NCBI GenBank assembly: GCA_950097015.1
Contig: CATNEN010000002.1
Span: 7,023,501 to 7,087,500, forward strand
Source: Macrostomum hystrix
Taxonomy: Eukaryota > Platyhelminthes > Macrostomidae
Direction: 5' to 3'
DNA: 64,000 bases
In this document: positions 1 through 10,886 of the stretch, piece after piece
Position numbering within the stretch: position 1 is the first letter of the stretch
Layout: each line of letters starts with the position of its first letter
The notes under the pieces: generated by a model
Database searches by the model: none
Told to the model about the DNA's origin: nothing
The model's input: the letters and a program-made list of their open reading frames with translations, nothing else
Position numbers and translations under genes: made by a program

Positions 1-1
1 A

Positions 2-1891
2 GACTCCTCGGACCAGCCGGTCGTCATCAGCCGTCGCGATCTGTCATCTCTCGCCGCTGTCGACGAAGGCAGCCTTCAGGGAAGACCGTCGGCCACTTCT
101 GCGGCGACGGCGGCGTCGGGGAACGCGACGGCAGCCACAGCGCAGAGTCGATTTGCCGACAATCTGGACGAGATACTCGACAATCTGCCGGAGGAGCTGG
201 ATGACTCCATTCTGAAAAAGTCGACTGCTCTGGCCACGGCTGCCGAGGCGACTTTGCTGGCGTCTAATGAGACGGCGATGTCAGCGACCCCTGCTGTGCG
301 GAAAGTGTCAGCTGGACGTGGCAAAAGAAAATCAACTTTTTCGAAGGCAGCTGCGTCGGCCGCGGCTGCAGCAATGACAAAGACGACCACAGCTTCAGCT
401 TCGGCTTTGGCTGTGTTGGAAAAGCCTTCATTTCCTGCGGCATCGCCAGAATCCGTTCTTCCATTAGCTGCGGTTACCCCAGCCGCTGCCACTGGTGCAG
501 CTCAAATGAGCAATTCCGACATTGTTGCATTGTCTCCGTCAGACCCGTTCGCATTCAACAACGTCGACGCCATGGACTCTGTTTTCCCGGTAGCCAGCCG
601 CGACACCGAAAGCGTCGGCGGTGGTGGCGGTAACACTCCAGACTCCACCGACACGCTGCCCGCCGTTGGACCCGACGACGGCAGTCATCGACACACTCCA
701 ACGTCGCCTCCGCTGACTCCGTCCGCCCCTGTTTCCATAGCAACTATAGCCGCTTCGCCACCGCTGCGAATGAAGCTGAAGCTGCCGACTACCGCGCCTC
801 CGCCTCCAGCGCAGCAGCCGCTCGGCCTCTTCGACACTCTGGACGAATACGACGACGACGTTGAGCTTCCGGAAGATTTCGAACAGCCAGAATCAGAACT
901 GGTTGAAGATGTTGTCCAGAAGTCCTCATCGAAGCGCGTCTCTCGCGAAGGCAAGCGCCGCCGTCATCATTCGCCATCAAAGGTATCGGTTGCGGCGTTA
1001 GAGGCTACGGCTTTGACAGCTGCGCCGGCCCCTCCAATCGCAGCGGCTGTCCCGAAGCTCACCATACGATTGGGCTCCGCCCCAGTCACCGTCGAGTCTC
1101 TGTCGCCGCCGTCTGCTCCCGCGCAGCAGCCGCCACCGATTTCGCCGCCGCTACCTCAGCCTCCGCCTCCGCCGCCGGTCACACAGTCCATTAAACTGAA
1201 GATCAGCATCGGCGGGGTTCGAGTCCTGGACCAATCATCGGCTGCGTCAGCTGACGATAGTCGAAGCCACGTAGTCGTGGTGAAGTCTCCGCCGCCCCCT
1301 CTCAGCCCGGCCATGCCGGTCCTGTCGGCCATGGACTCGCCGCGCTCCTTTGCCGACCCTGAGTCGGCATTCAAATTCGACAACTTCCAAGACCATTGTC
1401 AGGAAGTGAAGAGGCCGACAGGCGGGGCAGCTTCTGGCCGATCCAGAGCCGGCCGCAGTCGGCCGCGCGGCCCAGCCGGTCGCCACTCCGCCGTCCAGGC
1501 GGGACGGCAGTCCTCGGCCGCCTCGCTGCCAACCAGCGTCACTGTTGTGCAGCACGAGGCCTCCTATTACTTCGACGCCGACGGCAACCAGATCTGGCTG
1601 TGTCCGGCCTGCTCTGAGGAGGACGACGGCAGCCTGATGATCGGCTGCTCGCGCTGCGAGGACTGGTACCACGCCATCTGCCTGGGCTTCGTCGAGCCGC
1701 CGCCGGAGGACGAGGACTGGCTCTGCCCGAAGTGCCGCGGACATCCGGTGCGCCGCGTGGCCAACCGGGCCGAGCTGATGGCCAGGGCGGACGCCGGCCT
1801 GCCCCTGGCGCCCGCTCCGGCGGCGTCGCTGACACCGTCGGCTGCGTCCGCGTCTTATCGACCGCCGCCAAATAAAAAGCGGAGACGATGA
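2..1891 (+). CDS. TAF3: TAF3-like TFIID subunit, C-terminal part (5' end outside window)
   Basis: Reading frame open from base 2 to a stop at 1889-1891, so the start lies upstream of the window. The visible ~629 residues are mostly low-complexity Ala/Ser/Pro-rich sequence with acidic patches and proline runs. They end in a PHD finger (about bases 1591-1734): CPAC, GCSRCEDWYH and CPKC supply the Cys4-His-Cys3 zinc ligands, preceded by GNQIWLCP. In animals TAF3 sits in TFIID and its C-terminal PHD finger reads H3K4me3. The short GNQIW lead-in, the DDGSLMIGC stretch and the position at the extreme C-terminus match TAF3 rather than generic PHD proteins. A basic KKRRR tail follows. The histone-fold region expected at the N-terminus is not in the window. 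It is the first of three + strand genes. Alternative: another PHD-only nuclear protein. Confidence 0.78.
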   Translation, partial: DSSDQPVVISRRDLSSLAAVDEGSLQGRPSATSAATAASGNATAATAQSRFADNLDEILDNLPEELDDSILKKSTALATAAEATLLASNETAMSATPAVRKVSAGRGKRKSTFSKAAASAAAAAMTKTTTASASALAVLEKPSFPAASPESVLPLAAVTPAAATGAAQMSNSDIVALSPSDPFAFNNVDAMDSVFPVASRDTESVGGGGGNTPDSTDTLPAVGPDDGSHRHTPTSPPLTPSAPVSIATIAASPPLRMKLKLPTTAPPPPAQQPLGLFDTLDEYDDDVELPEDFEQPESELVEDVVQKSSSKRVSREGKRRRHHSPSKVSVAALEATALTAAPAPPIAAAVPKLTIRLGSAPVTVESLSPPSAPAQQPPPISPPLPQPPPPPPVTQSIKLKISIGGVRVLDQSSAASADDSRSHVVVVKSPPPPLSPAMPVLSAMDSPRSFADPESAFKFDNFQDHCQEVKRPTGGAASGRSRAGRSRPRGPAGRHSAVQAGRQSSAASLPTSVTVVQHEASYYFDADGNQIWLCPACSEEDDGSLMIGCSRCEDWYHAICLGFVEPPPEDEDWLCPKCRGHPVRRVANRAELMARADAGLPLAPAPAASLTPSAASASYRPPPNKKRRR

Positions 1892-1944
1892 CCTGCGGAT
1901 GATAAATTTTACTTGCTACGATACAAATTAGAATCGCATTTGAG

Positions 1945-2335
1945 TCGATAGAAAATTATCCTTAGCTTTGGGATTCGAGTCGATGGGAAGTTATCATTGG
2001 CTTTGGGATTTGAGTCGATGGGAAATTATCCTTATCTTTAGGATTCGAGTCGATAGAAAATTATCCTTAGCTTTGGGATTCGAGTCGATGGGAAGTTATC
2101 CTTGGCTTTGGGATTTGAGTCGATGGGAAATTATCCTTATCTTTAGGATTCGAGTCGATAGAAAATTATCCTTAGCTTTGGGATTCGAGTCGATGGGAAG
2201 TTATCCTTGGCTTTGGGATTTGAGTCGATGGGAAATTATCCTTATCTTTAGGATTCGAGTCGATGGGAAGTTATCCTTAGCTTGGGGATTTGAGTCGATG
2301 GGAAGTTATCCTTGGCTTTAAGAGCAGAAATTGTC
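1945..2335. repeat. 35-bp minisatellite, about 11 units
   Basis: Tandem ~35-bp units built on TTCGAGTCGATGGGAAGTTA, with two alternating subtypes (GATGGGAAGTTATCC and GATAGAAAATTATCC). It starts about 50 bp after the TAF3-like stop. The 117-aa open frame across it is only a consequence of the periodicity. Confidence 0.9.
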
Positions 2336-2959
2336 CATAGCTTTTAAATGCGACATAAAAGTTAGTCATTGCTTTCTTCGAATATTATACAATGTGATGA
2401 GGTACGTAGCCTAAATTCGATTAATTCACATTTCAACTCATTTGGGATGAATAGTTGAGCTAAGCTGGCTTAAACTCAATTCATCCTCATGCAGCTAGGC
2501 TGAGCACAGTTATTTTGCCTTCGCAGGTAAGTCAGGTCGCATGTTAAGTGCGCGCCTCCTAAATCCTACATGGTTGCCTACTAAAAGCAATTCTGTTCTG
2601 TAGTAGAAATTTTCTTTTTAAAAATAGTTTGACACGCCTGACTGCTCTGACTGGGAGCCAAGCTAAACTGCTGCTTCTCTACCTTTAGGTCTCCTGTTTC
2701 ATTATGAGCATGTGTACATGTAAATATTCTAGTTAAATCACTATGGTCGCGACGTGATGTTATAAATACACGCTTTGTTATCAGCGAAGCTTTTTCGATT
2801 TGCTCATTTCCATTGTCTATGGCTTTTTTACTTTGCTTGAGCTTTTTTTGCTTAGGTTTAAAATAAGACTCCACGGACTGAAGAATTTTAAATTACCTTC
2901 GTAAGCTCCATCAAATCATAGTTAGATATTTTAAGGTTCGATTATACGAATCAGTCTAG
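2336..2959. other. Intergenic spacer, nothing recognised
   Basis: AT-rich spacer between the 35-bp array and the first SINE. A 97-codon open frame on the minus strand (2581-2874) has no domain signal and low-GC composition unlike the genes here. A 5' exon of the downstream SERGEF-like gene could lie here, but I cannot place one. Confidence 0.5.
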
Positions 2960-3292
2960 TAATAATAATAATTGTTACGGGCAATGGCACACAATTTTGT
3001 GACACTATACTTACAGCCAGCGAGGAGGAAATTACGCCCATTCGGCTGACTCCTGAGCACACTTGCACACAGGGAATGTACATCTGTCTTGACTTTCTCA
3101 TTGTCAGGCAGTGTACACTTTCACTGTCCTTGAAGGTTGGCTTTCAAGGGCGTAAATTGCATGACAAGCCCCACGCCTTCTCTCCGCGGCTGCGCCCCAA
3201 ATAAATGTGGCCTCGCCGCGGAATCGAGCTCAGGGACCTTGGTGCGAGAGGCGACCGCTCTAATCGCGTTAATCGCGTCACCGACCTCCCCA
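2960..3292 (-). mobile_element. tRNA-derived SINE, family A, copy 1
   Basis: Minus-strand copy. The tRNA-like head is at the right end, with a B box (GAGCTCGATTCCGCGGCGAG) near 3211-3232. It is followed on the minus strand by the shared body, which contains TGCAATTTACGCCC-type sequence, and ends in an AAT-rich tail (plus-strand AATAATAATAATTG at 2961). The same body and head recur at 7905, 30469, 34677 and 59139. This copy lies just 5' of the SERGEF-like exon, in what is probably its upstream intron. Confidence 0.85.
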
Positions 3293-3361
3293 CTAATAAG
3301 TCTTTGTTACGAAGTCCCTGTAATTAAGTTGAACTGCACTGCCAAATCGGCCTCATTGCAG

Positions 3362-5168
3362 AAACTTCGTCTGTTCAGCTGGGGCGCCAATTCCTACGGC
3401 CAGCTCGGGCTCGGCCACGCGGTCGACACCGAACTGCCGGCGCCAGTGCCGCTTCCTGCGGCGGCTGCATCGGCGACAACTTCTGGCGCTGCCTCTGGTT
3501 CCGGTTCTTCTTTTAATGCCGCAGGGGATGTCGAAAATGCTTTTGATGTAGATTCGAATCTGAATTCTTGTTCCGGTACAGCCTCCGCAACAGCTTCCGG
3601 TTCCAGTACTGGTACAGCTTCCGCAACAGCTTCCGGTTCCAGTAGTGGTACAGCCTCCGCAACAGCTTCCGGTTCCAGTAGTGGTACAGCCTCCGCAACA
3701 GCTTCCGGTTCCAGTAGTGGTACAGCCTCCGCAACAGCTTCCGGTTCCAGTACTGGTACAGCCTCCGCAACAGCTTCCGGTGCAGCTTCGGATGCGGCTC
3801 TTGGTGTCTCAGTGGGCGGTGGTCATTCGATCCTTCTGCTGCCTTCTCGACCGGAGCCTCTGGTCTGCGGCTGGGATCTCGCCGGACAATCTGGCGGCGC
3901 GGGCGGTCACCTGTTCACTCCCGTGCCGTCTTTAATTGGAAGAAAAATTGTAACGGCAGCGGCCGGCTGGGATTTCAGCCTTCTGCTGGACTCTGATGGC
4001 CGCCTGTTCGCATTGGGCAACAACAGTCGCGGGCAGTGCGGCCAGCTGCCTAGCTCTGCTCAAGTTCTGAGACAGGCGACGCCAGTGCCAATGCCGGCGA
4101 AGGACGACGAAGCTGTGAAGGCCTGCTCCGCTGGTATGCGGCACGGCGTAGCATGCACACGAATGCATCGGCGAGTTGTCACCTGGGGCTGCGGACGGAG
4201 AGGCCAGGTAAGCTGCTAATCGAGGAATGGAGTCGGTGAGGGGCTAGGCGGAGGTGGGGTGGGTGTGGTGGTAATTGGGGGTTGGGTGGGTCAGGTGCTA
4301 CTTGGTAATGGGGTAGTTAGTGTGCTAAGTGGAATAAGGGTTGGTGGGGTGCTAAGCGGAGTTGGGGTTGGTGGGGTGCTAAGCGGAGTTGGGGTTGGTG
4401 GGGTGCTAAGCGGAGTTGGGGTTGGTGGGGTGGGGTGAATGTTTTGGCGGGTTCTTAGTGTTGTAAATATCTCGATTCGCTCCTCCGCCTCTGACATCTC
4501 AGCTCGGCCGTTCTGGCGGTCCCGAACCCGCCGAGGTCGCTGCGCTGGCGGAGCCGGCCGTATCGGCAGCTGCCGGCACCTCGCACTCGGCCGTTCTCAC
4601 AGCTAGCGGCAGCGTTTTCGTCTGGGGCGACAATCGACGCGGTCAGTGCGGCCGATCGCCGACTGAGTCGGCCCAGTTCGATCGGCCTGTTCCGCTGGGC
4701 GGGGTTTTAGAGGCCGAACCTAAAGAGAGGGCGGAAGCGAAGGCTGAGACGGCGGATGCCGTGGCGGTGTCGCTGCACTCAGGCTGGTCCCATTTGCTCC
4801 TGTTGACTCGCTCCGGCCGCCTGCTCAGCTGGGGTCGCCACGACCTCGGCCAGTTGGGTCGGCCGGCCGATTCTGGCGACGCCTGGCAGCCGCTGCCGGT
4901 CGCAATTCCTGAGGACTGTCGAGTTGTGCGGGCTGCCTGTGGAGCCGAGCATTCTGCATGCGTAGTCGAAGATCCAACGGGAAATGCGGCTGCCCTCACC
5001 TGGGGTTGGAACGAGCACGGCATCTGTGGCCTCGGATCTGATGAGGAGTTCTTGACCAGGCCCACGGCCTTGGAGACTATTTCCGGGCGGCTGGTTGGGG
5101 CGGAAGTCAAACCGGAAGCTGTCTTTGCTGGTGGCGGCTGCACATTTCTCATTGTGTCTCTAAAATAA
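3362..5168 (+). CDS. SERGEF: SERGEF/DelGEF-like RCC1-repeat protein, 5' exon not seen
   Basis: Two exons, 3362-4207 and 4503-5168, joined in phase 0 (acceptor CATTGCAG, donor CCAG|GTAAGC, acceptor CATCTCAG). They encode 503 residues with about seven RCC1 blades: LFSWGANSYGQLGLGH, VCGWDLAG, LFALGNNSRGQCG, VTWGCGRRGQ, VFVWGDNRRGQCG, LLSWGRHDLGQLG, LTWGWNEHGICG. The opening WGANSYGQLGLGH and the late WGWNEHG and CGAEHS blocks are typical of SERGEF, an RCC1-fold protein linked to secretion and exocyst binding in mammals. No ATG lies between the acceptor and the first blade, so a 5' exon, or a trans-spliced leader with an alternative start, is missing from the model. Between blades 1 and 2 sits an in-frame 36-bp minisatellite encoding a Ser/Thr/Ala/Gly linker. 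The intron also contains its own tandem repeat. Confidence 0.8.
3577..3785 (+). repeat. In-frame 36-bp coding minisatellite in SERGEF-like gene
   Basis: About 5.8 copies of a 36-bp unit. Each encodes 12 residues of the GTASATASGSSS type. The unit is a multiple of 3, so the array stays in frame and lengthens a loop between the first and second RCC1 blades. Confidence 0.92.
4208..4502 (+). repeat. SERGEF intron with 27-bp G-rich minisatellite
   Basis: Intron starting GTAAGC and ending TCTCAG. At 4315-4435 it carries four to five copies of a 27-bp G-rich unit (GGTGGGGTGCTAAGCGGAGT core). The G-runs on the transcribed strand could form G-quadruplexes; this is inference. Confidence 0.85.
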
Positions 5169-5205
5169 GATACTTGCTCTTTGTTTTCTGAAACAGAGCC
5201 AGAAG

Positions 5206-5785
5206 TTTCAACGGAAGCTGCAACGGAAGTGGAAATTTGAATGGAAGCTGCTACGGAAGTGGAAATTTGAATGGAAGCTGCTACGGAAGTGGAAATTTGA
5301 ATGGAAGCTGCAACGGAAGTGGAAATTTGAATGGAAGCTGCAACGGAAGTGGAAATTTGAATGGAAGCTGCTACGGAAGTGGAAATTTGAATGGAAGCTG
5401 CAACGGAAGTGGAAATTTGAATGGAAGCTGCAACGGAAGTGGAAATTTGAATGGAAGCTGCAACGGAAGTGGAAATTTGAATGGAAGCTGCAACGGAAGT
5501 GGAAATTTGAATGGAAGCTGCAACGGAAGTGGAAATTTGAATGGAAGCTGCAACGGAAGTGGAAATTTGAATGGAAGCTGCAACGGAAGTGGAAATTTGA
5601 ATGGAAGCTGCTACGGAAGTGGAAATTTGAATGGAAGCTGCTACGGAAGTGGAAATTTGAATGGAAGCTGCTACGGAAGTGGAAATTTGAATGGAAGCTG
5701 CTACGGAAGTGGAAATTTGAATGGAAGCTGCAACGGAAGTGGGAATTTGAATGGAAGCTGCTACGGAAGCAGAAGTTTCAGCGGA
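5206..5785. repeat. 30-bp minisatellite, about 19 units
   Basis: Tandem 30-bp unit (GGAAGCTGCAACGGAAGTGG plus AAATTTGAAT) starting about 40 bp after the SERGEF-like stop, so possibly in its 3' UTR. Two unit subtypes differ at CAACGG versus CTACGG. The open frame (185 codons of an NGSCxGSGNL decapeptide) follows from the 30-bp period and has no independent support as a gene. Confidence 0.93.
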
Positions 5786-6190
5786 ATCGGCTAAAGTGCA
5801 AGCTCGGCTGATTTTGATCCGTCTGCTGCCATCATACTGGCAGGCTATTCATTAGTGTGATTATGTGCCTAATCAGAGTTTTGGTCTGTTGTATTTGTAC
5901 TCTTATAGAGCGCATTTAATATCTATAATTCATATAGACAGAATTGTTGATTGATTATAAGTTTGAAGTGTAGAAATTTTTCTTTGTGTTTTTTTCTTTA
6001 CAAGCTTGAAGACAATTTTAGGTTTTACTTAAAAATCAACTCGAATGTTATTTTTCTCGTGTTTCTGGGTTCGCTCCTTATTCCAGGGGTCGGCAGCTCT
6101 ACATACTTGCGAGAATATAAGGTTGTAAGGGCCTATGCGAGAATACGAAAGGTACTTCTGTGGTGTTGGGCTGGAGAAAGATTATCGTTG
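5786..6190. other. Spacer, nothing recognised
   Basis: AT-rich sequence between two minisatellites. No coding, tRNA or repeat signal was recognised. A 122-codon open frame runs from here into the next array but shows no domain. Confidence 0.5.
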
Positions 6191-7566
6191 ACTAATACGG
6201 TGGAGAGAAGACACAGCGGAGAGACAAGACAGTGGAGAGATGTGATGTTAAGACAGCGGAGAGGCGATAAGGGAGCAGAGAAATGGGACAGAAGAGATTG
6301 GACAACAGAGCGGATTTAGAGGAGCAGAGAGATAGGACAGCAGAGAGATGGGACAGCAGAGAGATGGGACAGCAGAGAGATGGGACAGCAGAGAGATGGG
6401 ACAGCAGAAAGATGGGACAGCAGAGAGATGGGACAGCAGAGAGATGGGACAGCAGAGATGGGACAGCAGAGAGATGGGACAGCAGAGAGATGGGACAGCA
6501 GAGATGGGACAGCAGAGAGATGGGACAGCAGAGAGATGGGGCAGCAGAGAGATGGGGCAGCAGAGAGATGGGACAGCAGAGATGGGACAGCAGAGATGGG
6601 ACAGCAGAGAGATGGGACAGTAGTGATGGGACAGCAGAGATGGGACAGCAGAGTGATGGGACAGCAGTGAGATGGGACAGCAGAAAGATGGGACAGCAGA
6701 GATGGGACAGCAGAGATGGGACAGCAGAGTGATGGGACAGCAGAGAGATGGGACAGCAGAGAGATGGGACAGCAGAAAGATGGGACAGCAGAGAGATAGG
6801 ACAGCAGAGAGATGGGACAGCAGAGATGGGACAGCAGAAAGATGGGACAGCAGAGAGATGGGACAGCAGAAAGATGGGACAGCAGAGAGATGGGACAGCA
6901 GAGAGATGGGACAGCAGAGATGGGACAGCAGTGAGACGGGACAGCAGAGATGGGACAGCAGAGAGATGGGACAGCAGAAAGATGGGGCAGCAGAGAGATG
7001 GGACAGCAGAGAGATGGGACAGCAGAGATGGGACAGCAGAGATGGGACAGCAGAGAGATGGGGCAGCAGAGAGATGGGACAGCAGAGATGGGACAGCAGA
7101 GAGATGGGACAGCAGAGAGATCGGACAGCAGAGAGATGGGACAGCAGAAAGATGGGACAGCAGAGAGATAGGACAGCAGAGAGATGGGACAGCAGAGATG
7201 GGACAGCAGTGAGACGGGACAGCAGAGATGGGACAGCAGTGAGATAGGACAGCAGAGTGATGGGACAGCAGAGATGGGACAGCAGAGAGATGGGTCAGCA
7301 GAGAGATGGGACAGCAGAAAGATGGGACAGCAGAAAGATGGGACAGCAGAGAGATGGGACAGCAGAGAGATGGGACAGCAGAGAGATGGGACAGCAGAGA
7401 GATGGGACAGCAGAGATGGGACAGCAGAGAGATGGGACAGCAGTGAGATGGGACAGCAGAGAGATGGGACAGCAGAGAGATGGGACAGCAGTGAGATGGG
7501 ACAGCAGAGAGATGGGACAGCAGAGATGGGACAGCAGAGATGGGACAGCAGAGATGAGACAGCAGG
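6190..7566. repeat. 14/16-bp minisatellite, about 1.35 kb
   Basis: GAGATGGGACAGCA units alternating irregularly between 14 bp and 16 bp (an extra GA), about 90 copies, with scattered variants (AAAGATGGG, GTGATGGG, GAGATAGG). The mixed period continually shifts frame, so the many overlapping 70-190 codon open frames are artefacts. Confidence 0.95.
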
Positions 7567-7904
7567 ATTTAAGTTGCCATGCTGACCCGACTCAAACCAG
7601 AGCCTAGCTGAGTTATTATTGAGTTTAGATATAACTACTACGAGTATAAACTAGTTCTCGATATCCAGTACTTTAGATGCCTCAGGGTGCATGAGATCAG
7701 GCTAATGGTGCTTAGGAATAAGCAACTCACCAGCTAGATAACTATCCGCGATGGGGAAAACTTGCTGATCAAGTTAATTATCAAGTATCCTGTCAATTAG
7801 CCAAGGCACGAGTCGGCTGCTAGCTTAAGGCACTCGGGCGAGACATTTATTTAGTCTTTCTTTCTGTTACAGGTCATACTCCAAAATTTTTGTCTGTGTG
7901 TAAA

Positions 7905-8231
7905 AATTTATTGGCAGAGGCTTTCACGTGTTTGCCTTTCGCACCAAGGTCCCTGAGCTCGATTCCGCGGCGAGGCCACATTTATTTGGGGCGCAGCCGC
8001 GAAGAGAAGGCTTAGTGGCTCGTGCAATTTACACCCTTGAGGGCCAACCTCAAAGGCACAGTGAGAGTGTACACTGCCTGACGATGAGAAAGTCAGGGCA
8101 AGTGTACACACCTGTGTGCATGTCTGCTCAGGAGTCAGTGGAATGGGCAGAATCGCTTCCTAGCTGGCTGCGGGTCTACTGTCACAAAATGATGTGCCAT
8201 TGCCCGCAGCCCTCCTGTAATTATTATTAAA
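7905..8231 (+). mobile_element. tRNA-derived SINE, family A, copy 2
   Basis: Plus-strand copy. A decayed A box (TTGGCAGAGG) near 7911 and a B box (GAGCTCGATTCCGCGGCGAG) near 7956 are followed by the shared body and a 3' tail TAATTATTATTAAAAC ending near 8231. It lies between the large 14/16-bp array and the SURF6 gene. Confidence 0.88.
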
Positions 8232-8338
8232 ACTTTTTTCGATTAGCCATTAAACACCTGCAGATCAATTAGTCCTTAGTTACCTAGAGATTGAAATAAA
8301 AATACTCGGAGAACTGACTCCTAGTACAGTTAGTGGGC

Positions 8339-8553
8339 TTTTCTAAAGGCTGTGTACAACTGTTCAGTCCGTGGACTGAGAAGGCCGCCACACCCATCCA
8401 TCCAAATTCTGCCCCGGCTAATGCTGGCACCTATTTTTACAGCTGGGTGAACTAAAGCAATTGGGACTTGGGGTGTCTTGCTTCGCTTGTGCTGAGAATC
8501 GAACTCAAGACCTTTCGATCAGAATCCTTAACAATCACTGGGCTAGCTACAAG
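8339..8553 (-). mobile_element. Second tRNA-derived SINE family (family B)
   Basis: Read on the minus strand it starts with a tRNA-like head (AGCTAGCCCAGTGATTGTTA, then B box GAGTTCGATTCTC). It then has a body with CACCCAGCTGTAAAAATAGG and ends CAGTCCACGGACTGAACAG. The same 3' end recurs as a fragment near 18895-18945. Tail and body differ from family A. Confidence 0.72.
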
Positions 8554-8681
8554 CTTCCTAATATTTAAGTGATTTCCAGGCTAATAAGCAAACAATATAA
8601 ATCTACAGGTAGATTTAGCCTTTGAAGTACTCGTTCTGTCAATCAGTCAAACTTAAATTTCCATCGCCTCTTGAATTCCAG

Positions 8682-9776
8682 GCAGCAGCTCAGGAAATCC
8701 CCGAATCTTCAGCGGTGGCCACCCGCCTCCGCGCCAAAGAGTTCGGCGAGCAGCTGTGCCGCGGACTAAGCCTGCTGCCCATGTCGCTCTACTTCAACTC
8801 TGAGCAGCGGCAGCAGCTGCAGAATGTCGGCGGCGGAGTTCGTCGGCTTCGCTTCGATCCAGCGTTCGCCGACCCGACGAGCATCCTGACCGCCCTGGCC
8901 AGGCTGACGCAGAAGCAGCAGAAGAAACAGAAGCAGAAGCAGCAGAAGACGGCTGCGCCCACGGACGCTGAGAAGAAAGAGCCTCCGCTGCAGCAGCAGC
9001 AGTCGGGGCAGTTGTTGAAGTCGGAGAAGGCGGTTGCCACCAGGCAGGAGCTGCAGCTGAAGCTGCAGGCCCGCCTGGAGCAGCTCAGAGCGCAGCGGAA
9101 AGCGAATCAGGACGAGAAGGCGGCCGCGAGCGGCGCCAGTCGGGCGAATCGGCACAAGCTGAAGCGCAAGGAGACAACGCTGAGGAAGCGAATGAAGAAT
9201 TTGGCAGCCGCCAATGGCGAGCAGCAGCAGCAGAAAAAGAACAACAATAAGTCAGCCGGCCAGACCTACAACAAGGACGGCAAGATTCTGTACTCGAAGT
9301 TCGACTTGGTCGCCAAAGAGGAGCTTCTGGGTTCGGCGACTACAGGCAGCCGAGCTGCGGCCGAGAAGCGCAAGCGGGAGCGTCAGCGCCTGGAGCGGCG
9401 CCTGGTGCCCACAGTCGGTGGCGACCATCTGATCCGGCAGCGTCGGCGCATCGAGGCGCTGAAGTCCACGGAGCCGGAGGCGGCCGCCAAGCTGGAGGAA
9501 AAGGCTCGCTGGGAGCGGGCGATCGCCCGGGCGGAGGGCGTCAAGGTCAAGGACGACCCTTCCAAGCTGGCGCGCACGGCCAGGCGCCAGGCAAAGGAGC
9601 GTCGCGTGAAGGCGCGCAAGTGGGAGGAGCGCCAGGCAGGTGTAGAGCAGCGCAAGACCGAGCGCCAGGATCGCAGGCGGGCCAACATCAAGGCGCGCGG
9701 CGAGGCGCGAGTCAAGCGCAAAATTGAGCGGGCCAAGAAGAGAGGCCGCATCCTCCCAGAGCTGCACGGCAAGTGA
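8682..9776 (+). CDS. SURF6: SURF6-like nucleolar ribosome-biogenesis protein, main exon
   Basis: Open frame preceded by a good acceptor (TTGAATTCCAG at 8681), stop at 9774-9776, 364 residues from the acceptor. Strongly basic and Lys/Arg/Gln-rich. The C-terminal half carries the SURF6 signature: TYNKDGKILYSKFD near the middle, then STEPEAAAKLEEKARWERA, IARAEGVKVKDDPSKLAR and the ERQDRRRANI stretch, closing with RAKKRGRILPELHGK. SURF6 (yeast Rrp14) acts in the nucleolus in 40S/60S pre-ribosome assembly. The same frame extends back to an ATG at 8622, but that segment is AT-rich and the acceptor argues for an upstream 5' exon, so the true start is uncertain. A long Gln/Lys tract lies in the first third. 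Confidence 0.88.
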   Translation, partial: AAAQEIPESSAVATRLRAKEFGEQLCRGLSLLPMSLYFNSEQRQQLQNVGGGVRRLRFDPAFADPTSILTALARLTQKQQKKQKQKQQKTAAPTDAEKKEPPLQQQQSGQLLKSEKAVATRQELQLKLQARLEQLRAQRKANQDEKAAASGASRANRHKLKRKETTLRKRMKNLAAANGEQQQQKKNNNKSAGQTYNKDGKILYSKFDLVAKEELLGSATTGSRAAAEKRKRERQRLERRLVPTVGGDHLIRQRRRIEALKSTEPEAAAKLEEKARWERAIARAEGVKVKDDPSKLARTARRQAKERRVKARKWEERQAGVEQRKTERQDRRRANIKARGEARVKRKIERAKKRGRILPELHGK

Positions 9777-10886
9777 CCGTCGCCCCGAAGTTCGCCTGAG
9801 CTCCGCGGGCCCTCGGTGTGGAGGATGGGGTTGCTGCTCACAGGAATCCCTCGCCAATGTCCTTAACCTGGGATTATTATCCTCAGTGTCAGCCCGCCAA
9901 CCCTCATGCAATTCCTGCGTCTAATTCCTGCCCTTGGTTTGGCTCCCTGCATTTTATTAGCCTTTGCGGGTCTTCGTTATCTGCAGTAGTCGTTGTGGAT
10001 TAAAATCCTAAGAAACGGCAGGCCAATTAATTAAGCAAGCCAGGGATTAGCAGGACAGCAGCCACTCCCCCACACAGAGGAGTCTCGCTTCCCCGACGGT
10101 GCATTTCAATGAGTTCCCAATTTGAGCCACAGCGGGCTCCTTAAAATCCTTAAAAATGCTTCGATGTCGTCTTTGTTCTCAATAATCCCTTCAAAGTATC
10201 CTGGCTGGCGTCTGCTTTCTCTGTTGCTTCAGATGCATGGAAATAAACTTTGCTCATTTAATCAAGGAGCCGAGCAGTCTTTTGGCCTCGCCACTTTACA
10301 ATGGTCGATAAAAAACATTTTACGGATTAATTCTACTTCACTTTCGTATTTCCCTACTGCAAGTAGGATGGTGATGCTTTTTTCAGGAAATGTAGGAGTA
10401 AAAGTTTTGCTAGCAAGATCTGGATGCTATTAGCACATTATTTTCTCCATTTCTCCATTTTAAATACACACTGCCTACTTCAGTGTGAATATTCTGTGCT
10501 TCTAGAAGTTGGTTCATTGTATAAAGCTACTGTTCCGGATTTTCATGGCGTTTGGTTGAATAATTTAAGAGATAGTGGCTCTTTGAAACATCCCGTGATT
10601 TTCTACTGTTTATTGTGCGAAGCTGTCTTGCTTGCGTCACAGGTTGCAACAACTCAATGCACTTAAAAGAAAGCATTCTACAGATTTGTAGTTTTGTAAG
10701 AAATGTAATATTTCACAAACTGGGCACTTCGTTGACAAGAATAAGAAACAATAGTTTATTTAATGACGAGCTGAATAATAATTGCAGTTCGCTAAGCTAC
10801 TCATAGTAGACTTTGCAATAGAAATACGCAATAGAGTTTGCATTAAAGCAAAGAGTTGACGGTCAAAATCCGATCGCATCTGAAAA
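9777..10886. other. Convergent intergenic region, no gene seen
   Basis: 3' flanks of SURF6 (+) and HSPBP1 (-), which converge here. Short open frames (61-103 codons) are AT-rich and show no family signal. No tandem repeat or SINE was recognised. Confidence 0.6.

Noticed and set aside
5237-5794. 185-codon open frame of an NGSCxGSGNL repeat
   Set aside because: The 30-bp unit has no stop in this frame, so any number of copies stays open. It lies in the SERGEF 3' flank with no start context or splice support.
6283-7607. Many overlapping MGQQRDGTAERW-type frames
   Set aside because: Artefacts of the 14/16-bp array; frames interleave and all share the same words.
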